This document shows, piece after piece, positions 9,416-17,654 of a stretch of DNA of 64,000 bases; position 1 is the stretch's first letter; every line of letters begins with the position of its first letter. The translations under genes and the position numbers were made by a program. This stretch comes from Gemmatimonadetes bacterium T265. Lineage in GTDB: Bacteria; Gemmatimonadota; Gemmatimonadetes; Gemmatimonadales; Gemmatimonadaceae. The stretch lies in NCBI GenBank assembly GCA_019973575.1, contig BPUI01000001.1:310001-374000 (forward strand). Reading direction: 5' to 3'. A model generated the notes under the pieces. The model made no database searches and was not told the origin of the DNA. It saw nothing but the letters and a program-made list of their open reading frames with translations.

Positions 9416-11440
9416 TCAGAACCCGTACGGGTCGTCGCTCGGGATCGCGCGCACGGCGGGGACCGGCGAGGCCGCGGGCATGCTGGCCTGCCGGGCCACC
9501 ACCACGGGGCGGAGCTGCGCGCGGAAGTACGCCCGCACGTCGTCCGGCCGCGCCATCAGCGTGCGGTCGCGCGCCGCGAGCACGTCGCGCTCGTCCGCGA
9601 GCGCCGTAACTTCCTGCACCCACGCGAGCGTGACCGTGCCGTCGAGCGTGCGCAGCGCGCGCGTGACCGCCGCGTCGAGCGCGACCTCGGTCATCTGCGG
9701 GTAGCGCTCGACGCCCTCGCGCCCCGTCATCACGGCGGGCCGCGGGAAGCGGACGAACACGGGTTGCGTGAAGTGCGGGTGGCGGACCATCAACTGCCCC
9801 TTGTCGAGCGTGGCGAGCTTCGTCTTCACCGCGGGCGAGAGCACCGCGTAGCCCGGCGTCGCGAGTTCGTCGGAGTCCATGCGGCCGTAGAGCGCGGTGC
9901 CCGAGTTGCCCACCACGCGCCGGTGCACCTGACTCCGGAACTGCTGCGCCGAGAAGAGCACGAGCCCCAGGTACCGCCCGCGCTCCGCGATGTCGAGGAG
10001 CATCTTGCGGACATAGGTCTCCGGCCCGTCGCCCGGCGCGTACTTGTTCAACTCGTCGACGAAGACGACGACGTGTTGGACGCCGAGGTCGCGCTTCTCG
10101 AGGTGCTCGCGCAGCTTGCTGACCACGCGGGCGAAGATCAGGTCCTGCGCGTCCTCCTCGAGGTTCGCGACGTCGACTACGTACACCGTGCGGTCCTCGA
10201 AGCTCCCCCACGGCAGGTCGCTCGCCTCGGCGCCGTCGGTGACGAGCCCCTGGCAGCGGAGCGCGATGTTGACGAGCCGGTTGCGCACCTTGCGGATCGT
10301 CGCGACGTGGTGCGTGCGCCAGGTGTCGCCCCCGCCCTTGGCCTCGATCGCGACGAGCAGGTCGCGGAACCACTCCTCGAGCCCGGCGAACGTCGTCACC
10401 CGGTAGGGCTTGCGGAGCAGCGGGTCGGTGAACTCCCGCTCGACGACGCGCTCCTCGATGAAGTCGATCAGCGCGTCCGCCTTCGCGTCGATGTCGTCCT
10501 TGTTGAGCAGGACCTGCGCGAACTGGAAGACCTCCTTGAGTCCCCAGGTCAGCGGCCGGACGTTGTGCTGCAGCGCCTCGTGCGAGCGGAGCGTGGCGAG
10601 CGCGTACCCCTTCGCCGTGTACGGCGCGTAGTAGCGCACCTGCCCGAACGGCTCGGCCGGCACCCGCAGCTTCTCGTACATCGCCCGGTCGGCGTCGTCG
10701 AGCTTCGACGCGGGCTGATCGAGGAAGAGCAGATCGGGGCCTTTCACGTTGAAGCACACGGCGGCGACTTTCCCCTTCGGCTCGGGGAAGTGCGCGAAAA
10801 TCGAGGCGAGGAGCCACTCGACCGCGCTCGTCTTCGTCGCGAGCCCCGAGACGCCGGTGATGTTCAGGTGCGCCGCCTCTGGGCCTAACAGGAAGTCGGC
10901 GTCGAGGTAGACCGGGCTCTCCGTGCCCCCCGAGCGGTACAGCCCGACCGGGACCGCCGTCCGCGCGCCCTCCGCGAGGTAGGCGTCCATGCGGAGCGCG
11001 GCCGCGACGTCGGCGTCGCCGGCGAGGAAGACTTCGCCCATCGGCACCGGCTGGAGCGGCTCCTCGGGCACCTGGCGCAGCACCGCCGCGGTATAGAGCC
11101 GGACCTCGGCGCGCACCGTCGTCGCAAAGCCCGCCGCGGCCGGCGAGCCGTCGTGCCCCATGACGTCGTGCAGCGGACTCTGGAGGTCGGTGTACGCGAA
11201 CCCCTCGGTCACGACGCCGTAGATCGTCGGCCGCACGCCGCCGACCGCGACGCCGGCGTCGACGCGCACGATGGTCCCGATCCCCACCGGCGCGTCGAGC
11301 GCGGTCCAGAAGTGGAATTCGAACGCGGTGTTCGGCTTCCGCTCCGTCGCGACGACGCGGCCTAACGGGACGGCGGCGGGGGCGGCCGCCGCGTCCGTGA
11401 GGCCGGGCGTCGCGTCGTCCCCCCCCGGGGCGCCGCTCAC
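9416..11440 (-). CDS. HerA-like (DUF87) ATPase with variant P-loop
   Basis: A 674-residue ATPase of the HerA/FtsK superfamily. An N-terminal beta-barrel (LGRVVATERKPNTAFEFHFW, about residues 25-70) resembles the HAS-barrel. The phosphate-binding loop reads ITGVSGLATKTS (about residue 185), lacking the usual Gly before Lys. Walker B is VVVFVDELNKYAP (about 450), with a sensor-like FSAQQFRSQVHRRVVGN after it. Such proteins are hexameric DNA translocases or helicases that often partner a nuclease such as NurA, but no nuclease gene is adjacent. The GTG start overlaps the glgP stop (GTGA), so it is coupled to a glycogen enzyme. The frame is open far upstream through glgP and treY, but those parts are antisense-type shadow sequence. 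Confidence 0.8.
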   Translation of the reverse strand: MSGAPGGDDATPGLTDAAAAPAAVPLGRVVATERKPNTAFEFHFWTALDAPVGIGTIVRVDAGVAVGGVRPTIYGVVTEGFAYTDLQSPLHDVMGHDGSPAAAGFATTVRAEVRLYTAAVLRQVPEEPLQPVPMGEVFLAGDADVAAALRMDAYLAEGARTAVPVGLYRSGGTESPVYLDADFLLGPEAAHLNITGVSGLATKTSAVEWLLASIFAHFPEPKGKVAAVCFNVKGPDLLFLDQPASKLDDADRAMYEKLRVPAEPFGQVRYYAPYTAKGYALATLRSHEALQHNVRPLTWGLKEVFQFAQVLLNKDDIDAKADALIDFIEERVVEREFTDPLLRKPYRVTTFAGLEEWFRDLLVAIEAKGGGDTWRTHHVATIRKVRNRLVNIALRCQGLVTDGAEASDLPWGSFEDRTVYVVDVANLEEDAQDLIFARVVSKLREHLEKRDLGVQHVVVFVDELNKYAPGDGPETYVRKMLLDIAERGRYLGLVLFSAQQFRSQVHRRVVGNSGTALYGRMDSDELATPGYAVLSPAVKTKLATLDKGQLMVRHPHFTQPVFVRFPRPAVMTGREGVERYPQMTEVALDAAVTRALRTLDGTVTLAWVQEVTALADERDVLAARDRTLMARPDDVRAYFRAQLRPVVVARQASMPAASPVPAVRAIPSDDPYGF

Positions 11441-13197
11441 GCCGCCGCCGGCTCCAGCGCGCCGAGCCCGGCGCCCGGCAGGTAGGCGTTCTGCACGTAC
11501 TGGGCGACCATCCGCTGCGTGTTGAAGAACGACCCGTTCACCGCGATCGCCGTCCGCATCACCTCGGCCCACCCGGCCGGCGCGCCGTAGAAGAGCGGCA
11601 CCACGGCGTTCTCCAGCTTGTCGTAGAGCGCGGCCGCGTCGGCGCGCGCGTAGGCGAGCGCCGCGGCGTCGCTGTTCGGGTCGACGAACGGCTGGTCGTC
11701 GGTCCCGATCGCCCACCCGGTCTTCCCCTCCACGCACCCCTCCACCCACCACCCGTCGATCACGGAGAGCGAGGGCACGCCGTTGAGCGCGGCCTTCATC
11801 CCGCTCGTGCCGCTCGCCTCGAGCGGGCGCACGGGGTTGTTGAGCCAGACGTCCGCGCCCGACGTGATGAGCGCGCCCAAGTCCATCTCGTAGTTCGGCA
11901 CGTAGGCCACGCGGAGCGCGTCGCCTAACACCTGCTTGGCGGCGTGGACGCTGCGGATGAGCGCCTGGCCGGGCACGTCGCGCGGGTGCGCCTTGCCGGC
12001 GAAGACGAACTGCACCGGGCCGACCTCCCGCGCGATGCGGCGCAGCCGGTCGAGGTCGGAGAAGACGAGGTCGGCGCGCTTGTACGTGGCCGAGCGGCGC
12101 GCGAAGCCGACGGTGAACACGTCGGGGTCGAGCGCGACGCCTGTGCGGCGCGCGACCTCGTCGAGGAGGGCGCGCTTCGCGGCCCGGTGCGCGGCGCGCA
12201 GCTCGTCGGCCGGGAGCGAGACGGCGTAGCGCAGGTAGTAGTTGTCGCGGCGCCACTCGGGGAAGTGGCGGTCGAAGAGCGCGCGGAACGGCTCCGACGT
12301 CCACGTGACCGCGTGCACGCCGTTGGTCACCGCGGCGATCGGGTACTCGGGGAACATCTCGCGCGAGACCTCGGCGTGCCGCAGCGCGACCCCGTTCACG
12401 TAGCGCGAGCAGCGGAGCGCGAGGCGCGTCATGTTGAGCTCCCCGTGGTCCCACAGCGTGAGCGCGTCGAGCAGCGCGGCCTGCGGGCCGAGCACCGCGC
12501 GGGCGAGGTCGCCGGAGAACTTGTCGTGCCCCGCCGGCACGGGCGTGTGCGTCGTAAAAATGACGCGGCGCGCGACGGCCTCGACGTCCGACACCGCCGC
12601 GGCCGCGGGCGGGCGGCCGCCGAGCTGGCGGTCCAGGAGGTGCAGCGTGAGGAGCGCGGCGTGCCCCTCGTTGATGTGGTACTGCAGGCCGGGCTCCGCG
12701 CCGACGCCGAGCGCGTCGAGCATCGCCGCGCCGCCCATGCCTAACACCACCTCCTGGCAGAGGCGGTAGCGGTTGTCGCCGCCGTAGAGCGTGTCGGTGA
12801 GCGCCTGGTCGTACGGGTCGTTCTCCGGGAGGCGCGTGTCGAGCAGGTAGACCGGGACGACGTGGCCGCCGACGCCGCGCACGTCGTAGCGCCACGCGGT
12901 GACGTGCACGGTGCGCCCCTCGACCTGCACGGCGACCGTGTGCGGCACGCGCGGGAGGCGCGCCTCCGGGTCCCACTTCGCGCTCTCGGTCGTCTGCGCG
13001 CCGTCGGCCGCGAGGTGCTGCGTGAAGTAGCCGCAGCGGTGCACGAGCGTCACGCCGACCATCGGGACTGACAGGTCGGCCGCGGACCGCAACGTGTCCC
13101 CCGCGAGCACCCCGAGCCCGCCGCTGTACGTGGGGAGGCCCTGCTCGAGGCCGACCTCCATGGAGAAGTACGCGACGGAGAGTGGGGCCGTGGCCAT
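11437..13197 (-). CDS. glgP: Alpha-glucan (maltodextrin/glycogen) phosphorylase, short type
   Basis: It releases glucose-1-phosphate from alpha-1,4-glucans. At 586 residues it matches the shorter GT35 subfamily found in archaea and many bacteria, not the ~800-residue E. coli GlgP. Visible landmarks are YFSMEVGLEQGLPTYSGGLGVLAGD at the N-terminus, IFTTHTPVPAGHDKF near the middle, VFAGKAHPRD, and EASGTSGMKAALNGV, where the Lys binds pyridoxal phosphate. ATG 13197 is chosen (MATAPLSVAYFS); a longer frame to 13242 adds only basic residues. It is the first gene of a three-gene unit with the HerA-like ATPase and the secreted protein, separated from treY by 185 bases. Confidence 0.93.
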   Translation of the reverse strand: MATAPLSVAYFSMEVGLEQGLPTYSGGLGVLAGDTLRSAADLSVPMVGVTLVHRCGYFTQHLAADGAQTTESAKWDPEARLPRVPHTVAVQVEGRTVHVTAWRYDVRGVGGHVVPVYLLDTRLPENDPYDQALTDTLYGGDNRYRLCQEVVLGMGGAAMLDALGVGAEPGLQYHINEGHAALLTLHLLDRQLGGRPPAAAAVSDVEAVARRVIFTTHTPVPAGHDKFSGDLARAVLGPQAALLDALTLWDHGELNMTRLALRCSRYVNGVALRHAEVSREMFPEYPIAAVTNGVHAVTWTSEPFRALFDRHFPEWRRDNYYLRYAVSLPADELRAAHRAAKRALLDEVARRTGVALDPDVFTVGFARRSATYKRADLVFSDLDRLRRIAREVGPVQFVFAGKAHPRDVPGQALIRSVHAAKQVLGDALRVAYVPNYEMDLGALITSGADVWLNNPVRPLEASGTSGMKAALNGVPSLSVIDGWWVEGCVEGKTGWAIGTDDQPFVDPNSDAAALAYARADAAALYDKLENAVVPLFYGAPAGWAEVMRTAIAVNGSFFNTQRMVAQYVQNAYLPGAGLGALEPAAA

Positions 13198-13382
13198 AGA
13201 CAGATCTCGGGAGCGAAAGGCGAAAGATGACGAACGGATCACGCGTGCGCGTCAGTCCGCCACGCCCGGGATCCGCCGAAGTTAGCGCAAGTCGTTGTGC
13301 AGCAAACGTATGACGGCACAGCCGTCGAGAGTACCGTGCGGGCATACCGACCAGCCCGCCGGCAGGTTCCCATCCAGACCGG

Positions 13383-16052
13383 TCAGGCGCGGAACAGCGC
13401 GACCGGGGCGTCGGCGAGCAGGGTCGCGACCCGCAACCGCCCGTCCGCGACGACGTGCTCGCGCCCGGTGAGCACGTCGCGCCATCGACGCTCGCCCACG
13501 GACGGCGGCAACTCCAGGCACGTCTCGCCCCACGCGGCCTCGCCCAGGGGCGGCGAGCCGTCGGGGCGGAGCGTGAGCACGAGTCGCGGCACGACCACGA
13601 GGGCGAGCGCGCGGCCATGCGTGCGCAACGTGGCGACGACGTGCGCCGCGAACGGTCCGCGGGCGACGACCGGCGCGTACGCGCCCGCGGCGAACAGCGC
13701 GGGGTCGGCACGCCGGGCGACGAGCGCGGCGTGCAGCACCCGCAGCTTCGGCGCGCCCACGCCGGCGGGCGCGGCCTGCAGCGCCTCGCGCCACCACGCA
13801 GCGGGATCGCGCTCCCGCGTCGCGTCTTCGAGCAACGTTGCCCGCAGCCGCCAGTCGACCGGACGGCGGTTGTCCGGGTCGACGAGGACGAGGTTCCACA
13901 GTTCGTCGCCCTGGTAGACGTCCGGCGTGCCCGGCGCGGTCGCCTGGAGGAGCGTGCGTGCGAGCGCCGTCCACGCGCCGGCCGCCGCGACGCGCCGGAT
14001 GAGGGGTGCGAGTTCGTCGCGGAACGCCCCGCCGGCATCGCCCGCCGTGAGCGAATCGGCGAACGCGAGGAGCGCCGATTCGTACGCCTCGTCCGGATCG
14101 GTCCAGCTCGTACGCGCCTTTGCCTCGCGCGCGGCCTTGCGCAGGTAGTCGCGCACGCGCGTCCGGAGGTCGTCGTTCGGCACCGCCGTCGAACCGTCGT
14201 CGGGCCACACGCCGACGAGGGTCTGGTAGAGCAGCGACTCCATCGCCCCGTCGACGGCCCGCCCGCGCCCGCTCGGCTCCGCGTACCGCCGGAGCGGCGC
14301 GTGGCGCCGCCGCCAACGCGCGACGAGCGCGTTCCACTCCGGCGCGATCTCGCTCAGCGCGTCGAGCCGCGCGCGGACGTCGGCGCCGCGCTTCGTGTCG
14401 TGCGTCGTCACGGGGACGAGCGCCTGCGGGGTGGCCGCGAGGCGCTCCGCGTTAGACGCGTGCCAGCGCGTGACCGCGTCGGCGAGCGGGGCGTCCGGCT
14501 CGCTCCCGACTTCGCAGAGCGAGGCGAGGGGCGTCCAGCGGTAGAGGGCGGTATCCTCGACGCCCTTGGCCGTCGCGGGCCCGCTCGTCTGCTGGAAGCG
14601 CAGCGCCGCCTCCTCGGCCGCGCGCCGCGTGCGGGCGAAGGTCGGCATGCCGCGCGGCGGCAGGTCGCCGGCGAGCACCGCGGCGACGTACCCCAGGTCG
14701 TCGGCGAGGCGCGGCGTGCGGGCCATCGCGCCCGCGAGCGCCGCGTCGAGCGCCTCGCGGTCGGCGGGCGCCGCGAGGAGGGGGCCCGGCACGTCGCCGC
14801 CGTCGCGCTCGGGGACGATGTAGGTGCGGTAGACCGGCAGCGCCGCGGCGAGCCGCAGCACGGCCTCGGCGAGCCGCGACGCGCGGCGCACCTCGCGCGG
14901 CGCGGCGACGAGCAGGGCGCGCATGACGCGCCGGATCTCGGGGCGGAAGCTGCGCCGGAGGACCTCCTCCTTGCCGGCGACCGCGCGGCCGGCGAACCCG
15001 GGCGCGCCCGGCCGGACGCCTAACGTATGCCGGTAGCCCCGCTCGAGCCCGGCCGCGCCGCCGGCGTCGACGAACACGCGCTCGAGCGCGCCTAACGCTT
15101 CGTAGCCCGTGGTGCCGTCGGCCGGCCACTCCGGGCGCAGCCGCTCGCCGCCGACGACGATCTTTTCGACGAACACCGGGACGTGCGCGCCCGGCGCGCG
15201 CGCGTCGAGCGCCGCGCGCAGGCGGCGCAGGTAGCCGAGCGGGTCGCGCAGGCCGTCGACGTGGTCGACGCGGAGCGCGTGGACCTGCCCCGCCTCGACC
15301 CGCGCGAGCGCCCACGCGTGCGTGGCCTCGAACACCGTCGGGTCCTCGGCCCGCAGCGCGACGAGGTCGGAGACGTCGAAGAAGCGGCGGTAGTTCAGCT
15401 CCCGCCAGGCGTTCCGCCAGTGCGCGAGGCGCCAGTGCTGGCGCGCGAGCAGCGCGGCGTCGGCCGGCACCGGGCCGCGCCCCGGGAAGGCGCCCGCGGT
15501 CTCGGGGCTGAGCGGGAAGGAGTGCTCGTAGTAGTGCACGCGCGGCCCCTTCGGCCCGGGCCGCACGACGAGCGCGCCGCGCGCGAGTGCCGCGTCGGCC
15601 GTCTCGCCGAGCACCGGGAGGGCGATCTGCCGCCGCCGCGCGACGCCGAGCAACGTCCAGTCGACGTCGAACCAGCGGGCGTACGGCGACGCCTCGCCGC
15701 GCGCGAGCACGTCGTCCCAATACGGGTTCTCGGGTCCCGTAGCCATGTGGTTGGGCACGACGTCGAGCACGACGCCAAGCCCCGCGCGCCGCGCGGCTTC
15801 GGCGAGGCGGTCGAAGCCGGTGTCGCCGCCGAGGGCGGGGTTGGCGCGGGAAGGGTCGACGACGTCGTAGCCGTGCGTGCTCCCCGCGCGGGACTGGAGG
15901 ACGGGGGAGAGGTAGAGGTGCGAGACGCCGAGGCGGGCGAGGTACGGGACGAGCGCGCGCGCGCCGGCGAAGTCGAGGTGTGGGCCGAGTTGGAGTCGGT
16001 AGGTCGCGACGAGCGGGGGCCCGGCGAGGGGTCGGCGGTGCGGGTCGGTCAT
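13383..16052 (-). CDS. treY: Malto-oligosyltrehalose synthase (GH13_26)
   Basis: This enzyme rearranges the reducing-end alpha-1,4 bond of malto-oligosaccharides to alpha,alpha-1,1, making malto-oligosyltrehalose. It has 889 residues. The TreY-type start VATYRLQLGPHLDFAGARALVPYLARLGVSHLY is clear (residues 15-47). The catalytic residues lie in ALRVDHVDGLRDP (Asp263), PVFVEKIV (Glu296) and TTHDTKRGADVRARL, a TreY-specific version of the third carboxylate region. The usual partner TreZ, which frees trehalose, is not in the window. The neighbouring GlgX is a GH13 debranching enzyme and would not normally replace it. Start ATG 16052. Confidence 0.93.
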   Translation of the reverse strand: MTDPHRRPLAGPPLVATYRLQLGPHLDFAGARALVPYLARLGVSHLYLSPVLQSRAGSTHGYDVVDPSRANPALGGDTGFDRLAEAARRAGLGVVLDVVPNHMATGPENPYWDDVLARGEASPYARWFDVDWTLLGVARRRQIALPVLGETADAALARGALVVRPGPKGPRVHYYEHSFPLSPETAGAFPGRGPVPADAALLARQHWRLAHWRNAWRELNYRRFFDVSDLVALRAEDPTVFEATHAWALARVEAGQVHALRVDHVDGLRDPLGYLRRLRAALDARAPGAHVPVFVEKIVVGGERLRPEWPADGTTGYEALGALERVFVDAGGAAGLERGYRHTLGVRPGAPGFAGRAVAGKEEVLRRSFRPEIRRVMRALLVAAPREVRRASRLAEAVLRLAAALPVYRTYIVPERDGGDVPGPLLAAPADREALDAALAGAMARTPRLADDLGYVAAVLAGDLPPRGMPTFARTRRAAEEAALRFQQTSGPATAKGVEDTALYRWTPLASLCEVGSEPDAPLADAVTRWHASNAERLAATPQALVPVTTHDTKRGADVRARLDALSEIAPEWNALVARWRRRHAPLRRYAEPSGRGRAVDGAMESLLYQTLVGVWPDDGSTAVPNDDLRTRVRDYLRKAAREAKARTSWTDPDEAYESALLAFADSLTAGDAGGAFRDELAPLIRRVAAAGAWTALARTLLQATAPGTPDVYQGDELWNLVLVDPDNRRPVDWRLRATLLEDATRERDPAAWWREALQAAPAGVGAPKLRVLHAALVARRADPALFAAGAYAPVVARGPFAAHVVATLRTHGRALALVVVPRLVLTLRPDGSPPLGEAAWGETCLELPPSVGERRWRDVLTGREHVVADGRLRVATLLADAPVALFRA

Positions 16053-16100
16053 CGCGTGCGCGTTGGGCGAACCGCGTGCCGCGGCGGGCCGGCGCGCGTG

Positions 16101-16895
16101 CTACTTCGGCGTGACGAGCGCGGAATCGTGACGGGCGCCCGGCTCGGCGCCGGCGTGCTGCGCCTCCAGGGCCCGGCGGAGCCGTTGCGTCGCCCGGCGC
16201 AACTCGCGCATCTGGTGCAGCCGGTTCGAGTTGGCGGCCTGGATCGAGAAGAGGGTGGCCATCGCGTCGGCGTCCCCGCGCAGGCGCGCGAACTGGAACC
16301 GGCGCGCCTCGTCGCGCACCCGCGCCTCGTCGCCTGCGAAGACGCCGCGCATGAACGGGAACGCGCGCACGAGGCGTCCCACGTCGCCGAACGCCTGTTG
16401 CGCGTAGAACCGGTTCCCGACGACCACGCCGTCGACCCGCGCCGCGTACGAGACGAGATCGCCGCGCAGCGCCTCGTCGCGGATCAGCCGCAAATCGCCG
16501 GTCGTCAACAGCGCCGTGTACGTCCCGGTCAGCGGCTCGAACGCCGCCGACGAGAACGCGGCGGCGTCCCCGATAAATCACCGCACGATCGTGTCGGCGG
16601 GCGGGATCGCGCCGGAGCCGTACATGAACTCGGCCACGTGCCGCGCGGCGGCGCCGGCCGTGCTGTCGAAGGTGATCGCCTCGCTCAGCCGGTGCTCGTT
16701 CTCGCGCGTGTCGGCGCGCAGATGCCGCAGGTAATCCGCTTCCCGATCGCGGTCCTGCCGGTCCTGCCACCAGGCCTGGGCGGCGAGGGCGGCGAGCGCG
16801 CCCGCGGCGATCACGGCGACCTCGCGGAGCCAGCGGCGCCAGGCAATCGCCGGCCCGGGTCGCGCCGGCGCCGCCGCGTCCGGATCCGCAGACAC
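16101..16895 (-). pseudogene. DUF6090-like single-pass membrane protein gene interrupted by an in-frame TGA
   Basis: The same reading frame runs from GTG 16895 to a TAG at 16101 (265 codons) but carries a TGA at 16578-16580, codon 106. The first part has a basic start, one transmembrane segment (REVAVIAAGALAALAAQAWW, about residues 24-43) and a charged helix (DREADYLRHLRADTRENEHRL). The part after the stop continues as FIGDAAAFSSAAFEPLTGTY and a helical C-terminus. Membrane anchor plus E-x-x-YL-x-x-L-x-x-D resembles DUF6090-type proteins of unknown function. TGA probably replaces a TGG Trp codon (IVRW). It could be a real nonsense mutation or a sequencing error. It lies beside higBA, between treY and malQ. 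Confidence 0.6.
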
Positions 16896-16900
16896 GAGCG

Positions 16901-17302
16901 TTAGGCGCTCGCGCGTAGGGCGCCGCTCCGGTCGTGCGGCAGCGGCTCGATCGCGGCGATCTCGGCCGCGCCGGGTCCGTGCGCGGCGTGCCAGAGGTCC
17001 CAGCTCTCTTGCAAGTTCATCCAGAGCTGGGGCGAGGTACCGAGCGCCCTCGCGAGCCGGAGGGCAGTGTCGGGCGTGACCCCGCGCCGGCCGCGGACGA
17101 GGTCGTTGAGGCGTTGGAGCGGGACGCGCAGCCGGGCCGCGAACGCCGTCTGCGGCATACGGAGCGGGTGCAGAAACTCCGCCAGCAACACCTCGCCAGG
17201 GTGCGGGGGAGTTTCACGCATGTCGCCGACCGCGGGACGAGGGATCCGTACCTTGGTCGCACTCGCTGTTACGCCCGCCGAATTCGCCATCGATTCGTCC
17301 AT
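16901..17302 (-). CDS. higA: HigA-family antitoxin (XRE-type DNA-binding)
   Basis: The antitoxin partner of the HigB-like toxin. The core MRETPPHPGEVLLAEFLHPLRMPQTAFAARLRVPLQRLNDLVRGRRGVTPDTALRLARALGTSPQLWMNLQ is the classic HigA helix-turn-helix layout. I use ATG 17302, which overlaps the toxin stop by one base (TAATG) and gives 133 residues. The internal ATG at 17221 gives the more usual 106 residues and may be the true start. HigA proteins bind their own promoter and neutralise HigB. The stop is written GCC-TAA-C. Confidence 0.85.
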   Translation of the reverse strand: MDESMANSAGVTASATKVRIPRPAVGDMRETPPHPGEVLLAEFLHPLRMPQTAFAARLRVPLQRLNDLVRGRRGVTPDTALRLARALGTSPQLWMNLQESWDLWHAAHGPGAAEIAAIEPLPHDRSGALRASA

Positions 17303-17595
17303 TACTCGTCGTGGTAATCCACGAACTCGACCGCGTCCGGGCCCTCGCCCGTCCAGGCGAAGCACAGGCGGTACTGGTCGTTGACGCGGATGCTGTGCTG
17401 CCCGGCGCGCCGGCCTTTCAGGGCTTCGAGGCGGTTCCCCGGTGGTGCCCGTAGATCGTCGAGCCCGGCGGCGGCATCGAGGTACCCGAGCTTACGTCGC
17501 GCGACCGTCCATACGGCCTCAGCGCGACCGTTGGCCCGGGTGTGCCGACCAGCGAAGAGATCGGCCGTCGCGTGATCCGCGAAGCCCCGAATCAC
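17302..17595 (-). CDS. higB: HigB-like RelE-superfamily toxin
   Basis: A 97-residue ribosome-dependent mRNA interferase of the HigB (RelE/ParE fold) family. Family-typical strings are MIRGFADHATADLFAG at the start, LDDLRAPPGNRLEALKGRRAGQHSIRVNDQYRLCFAW in the middle and VEFVDYHDE at the end. It precedes its antitoxin, as usual for higBA. The local upstream region (17596-17654) is clearly AT-richer (TTTATATAATATCCG near 17605), which suggests a promoter or acquired DNA, and sits between this gene and malQ. Confidence 0.88.
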   Translation of the reverse strand: MIRGFADHATADLFAGRHTRANGRAEAVWTVARRKLGYLDAAAGLDDLRAPPGNRLEALKGRRAGQHSIRVNDQYRLCFAWTGEGPDAVEFVDYHDE

Positions 17596-17599
17596 GACG

Positions 17600-17632
17600 G
17601 TAGTTTATATAATATCCGTTTAACGTGCAACA
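17600..17632 (-). promoter_or_regulatory. AT-rich likely promoter/operator of higBA
   Basis: The short gap between malQ and higB contains an AT-rich run around 17603-17626 (GTTTATATAATATCCGTTTAA on the plus strand), very unusual in this GC-rich window. On the minus strand TTAAAC and TATTATATAA-like elements lie just upstream of higB. HigBA modules autoregulate through palindromes near the start, so a promoter with HigA binding is likely; no exact boxes are claimed. Confidence 0.45.
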
Positions 17633-17654
17633 CGCGCCGAGGGTGGATGGCACG

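Noticed and set aside
8408-10888. An 826-codon plus-strand open frame opposite the antiporter, secreted-protein and HerA-like genes
   Set aside because: Arg/His/Asp-rich low-complexity translation without motifs, antisense to three recognisable proteins; typical GC-rich shadow frame.
9416-14038. A 1540-codon minus-strand frame suggesting a giant HerA fusion protein
   Set aside because: Only the last 674 codons look like protein; the rest is out of phase with glgP and treY, and a GTG start overlapping the glgP stop explains the gene.
16578-16580. The in-frame TGA as a selenocysteine codon
   Set aside because: No Cys-type active site or SECIS-like hairpin was recognised, and flanking IVR/FIG suggests a Trp codon; nonsense mutation or read error is simpler.
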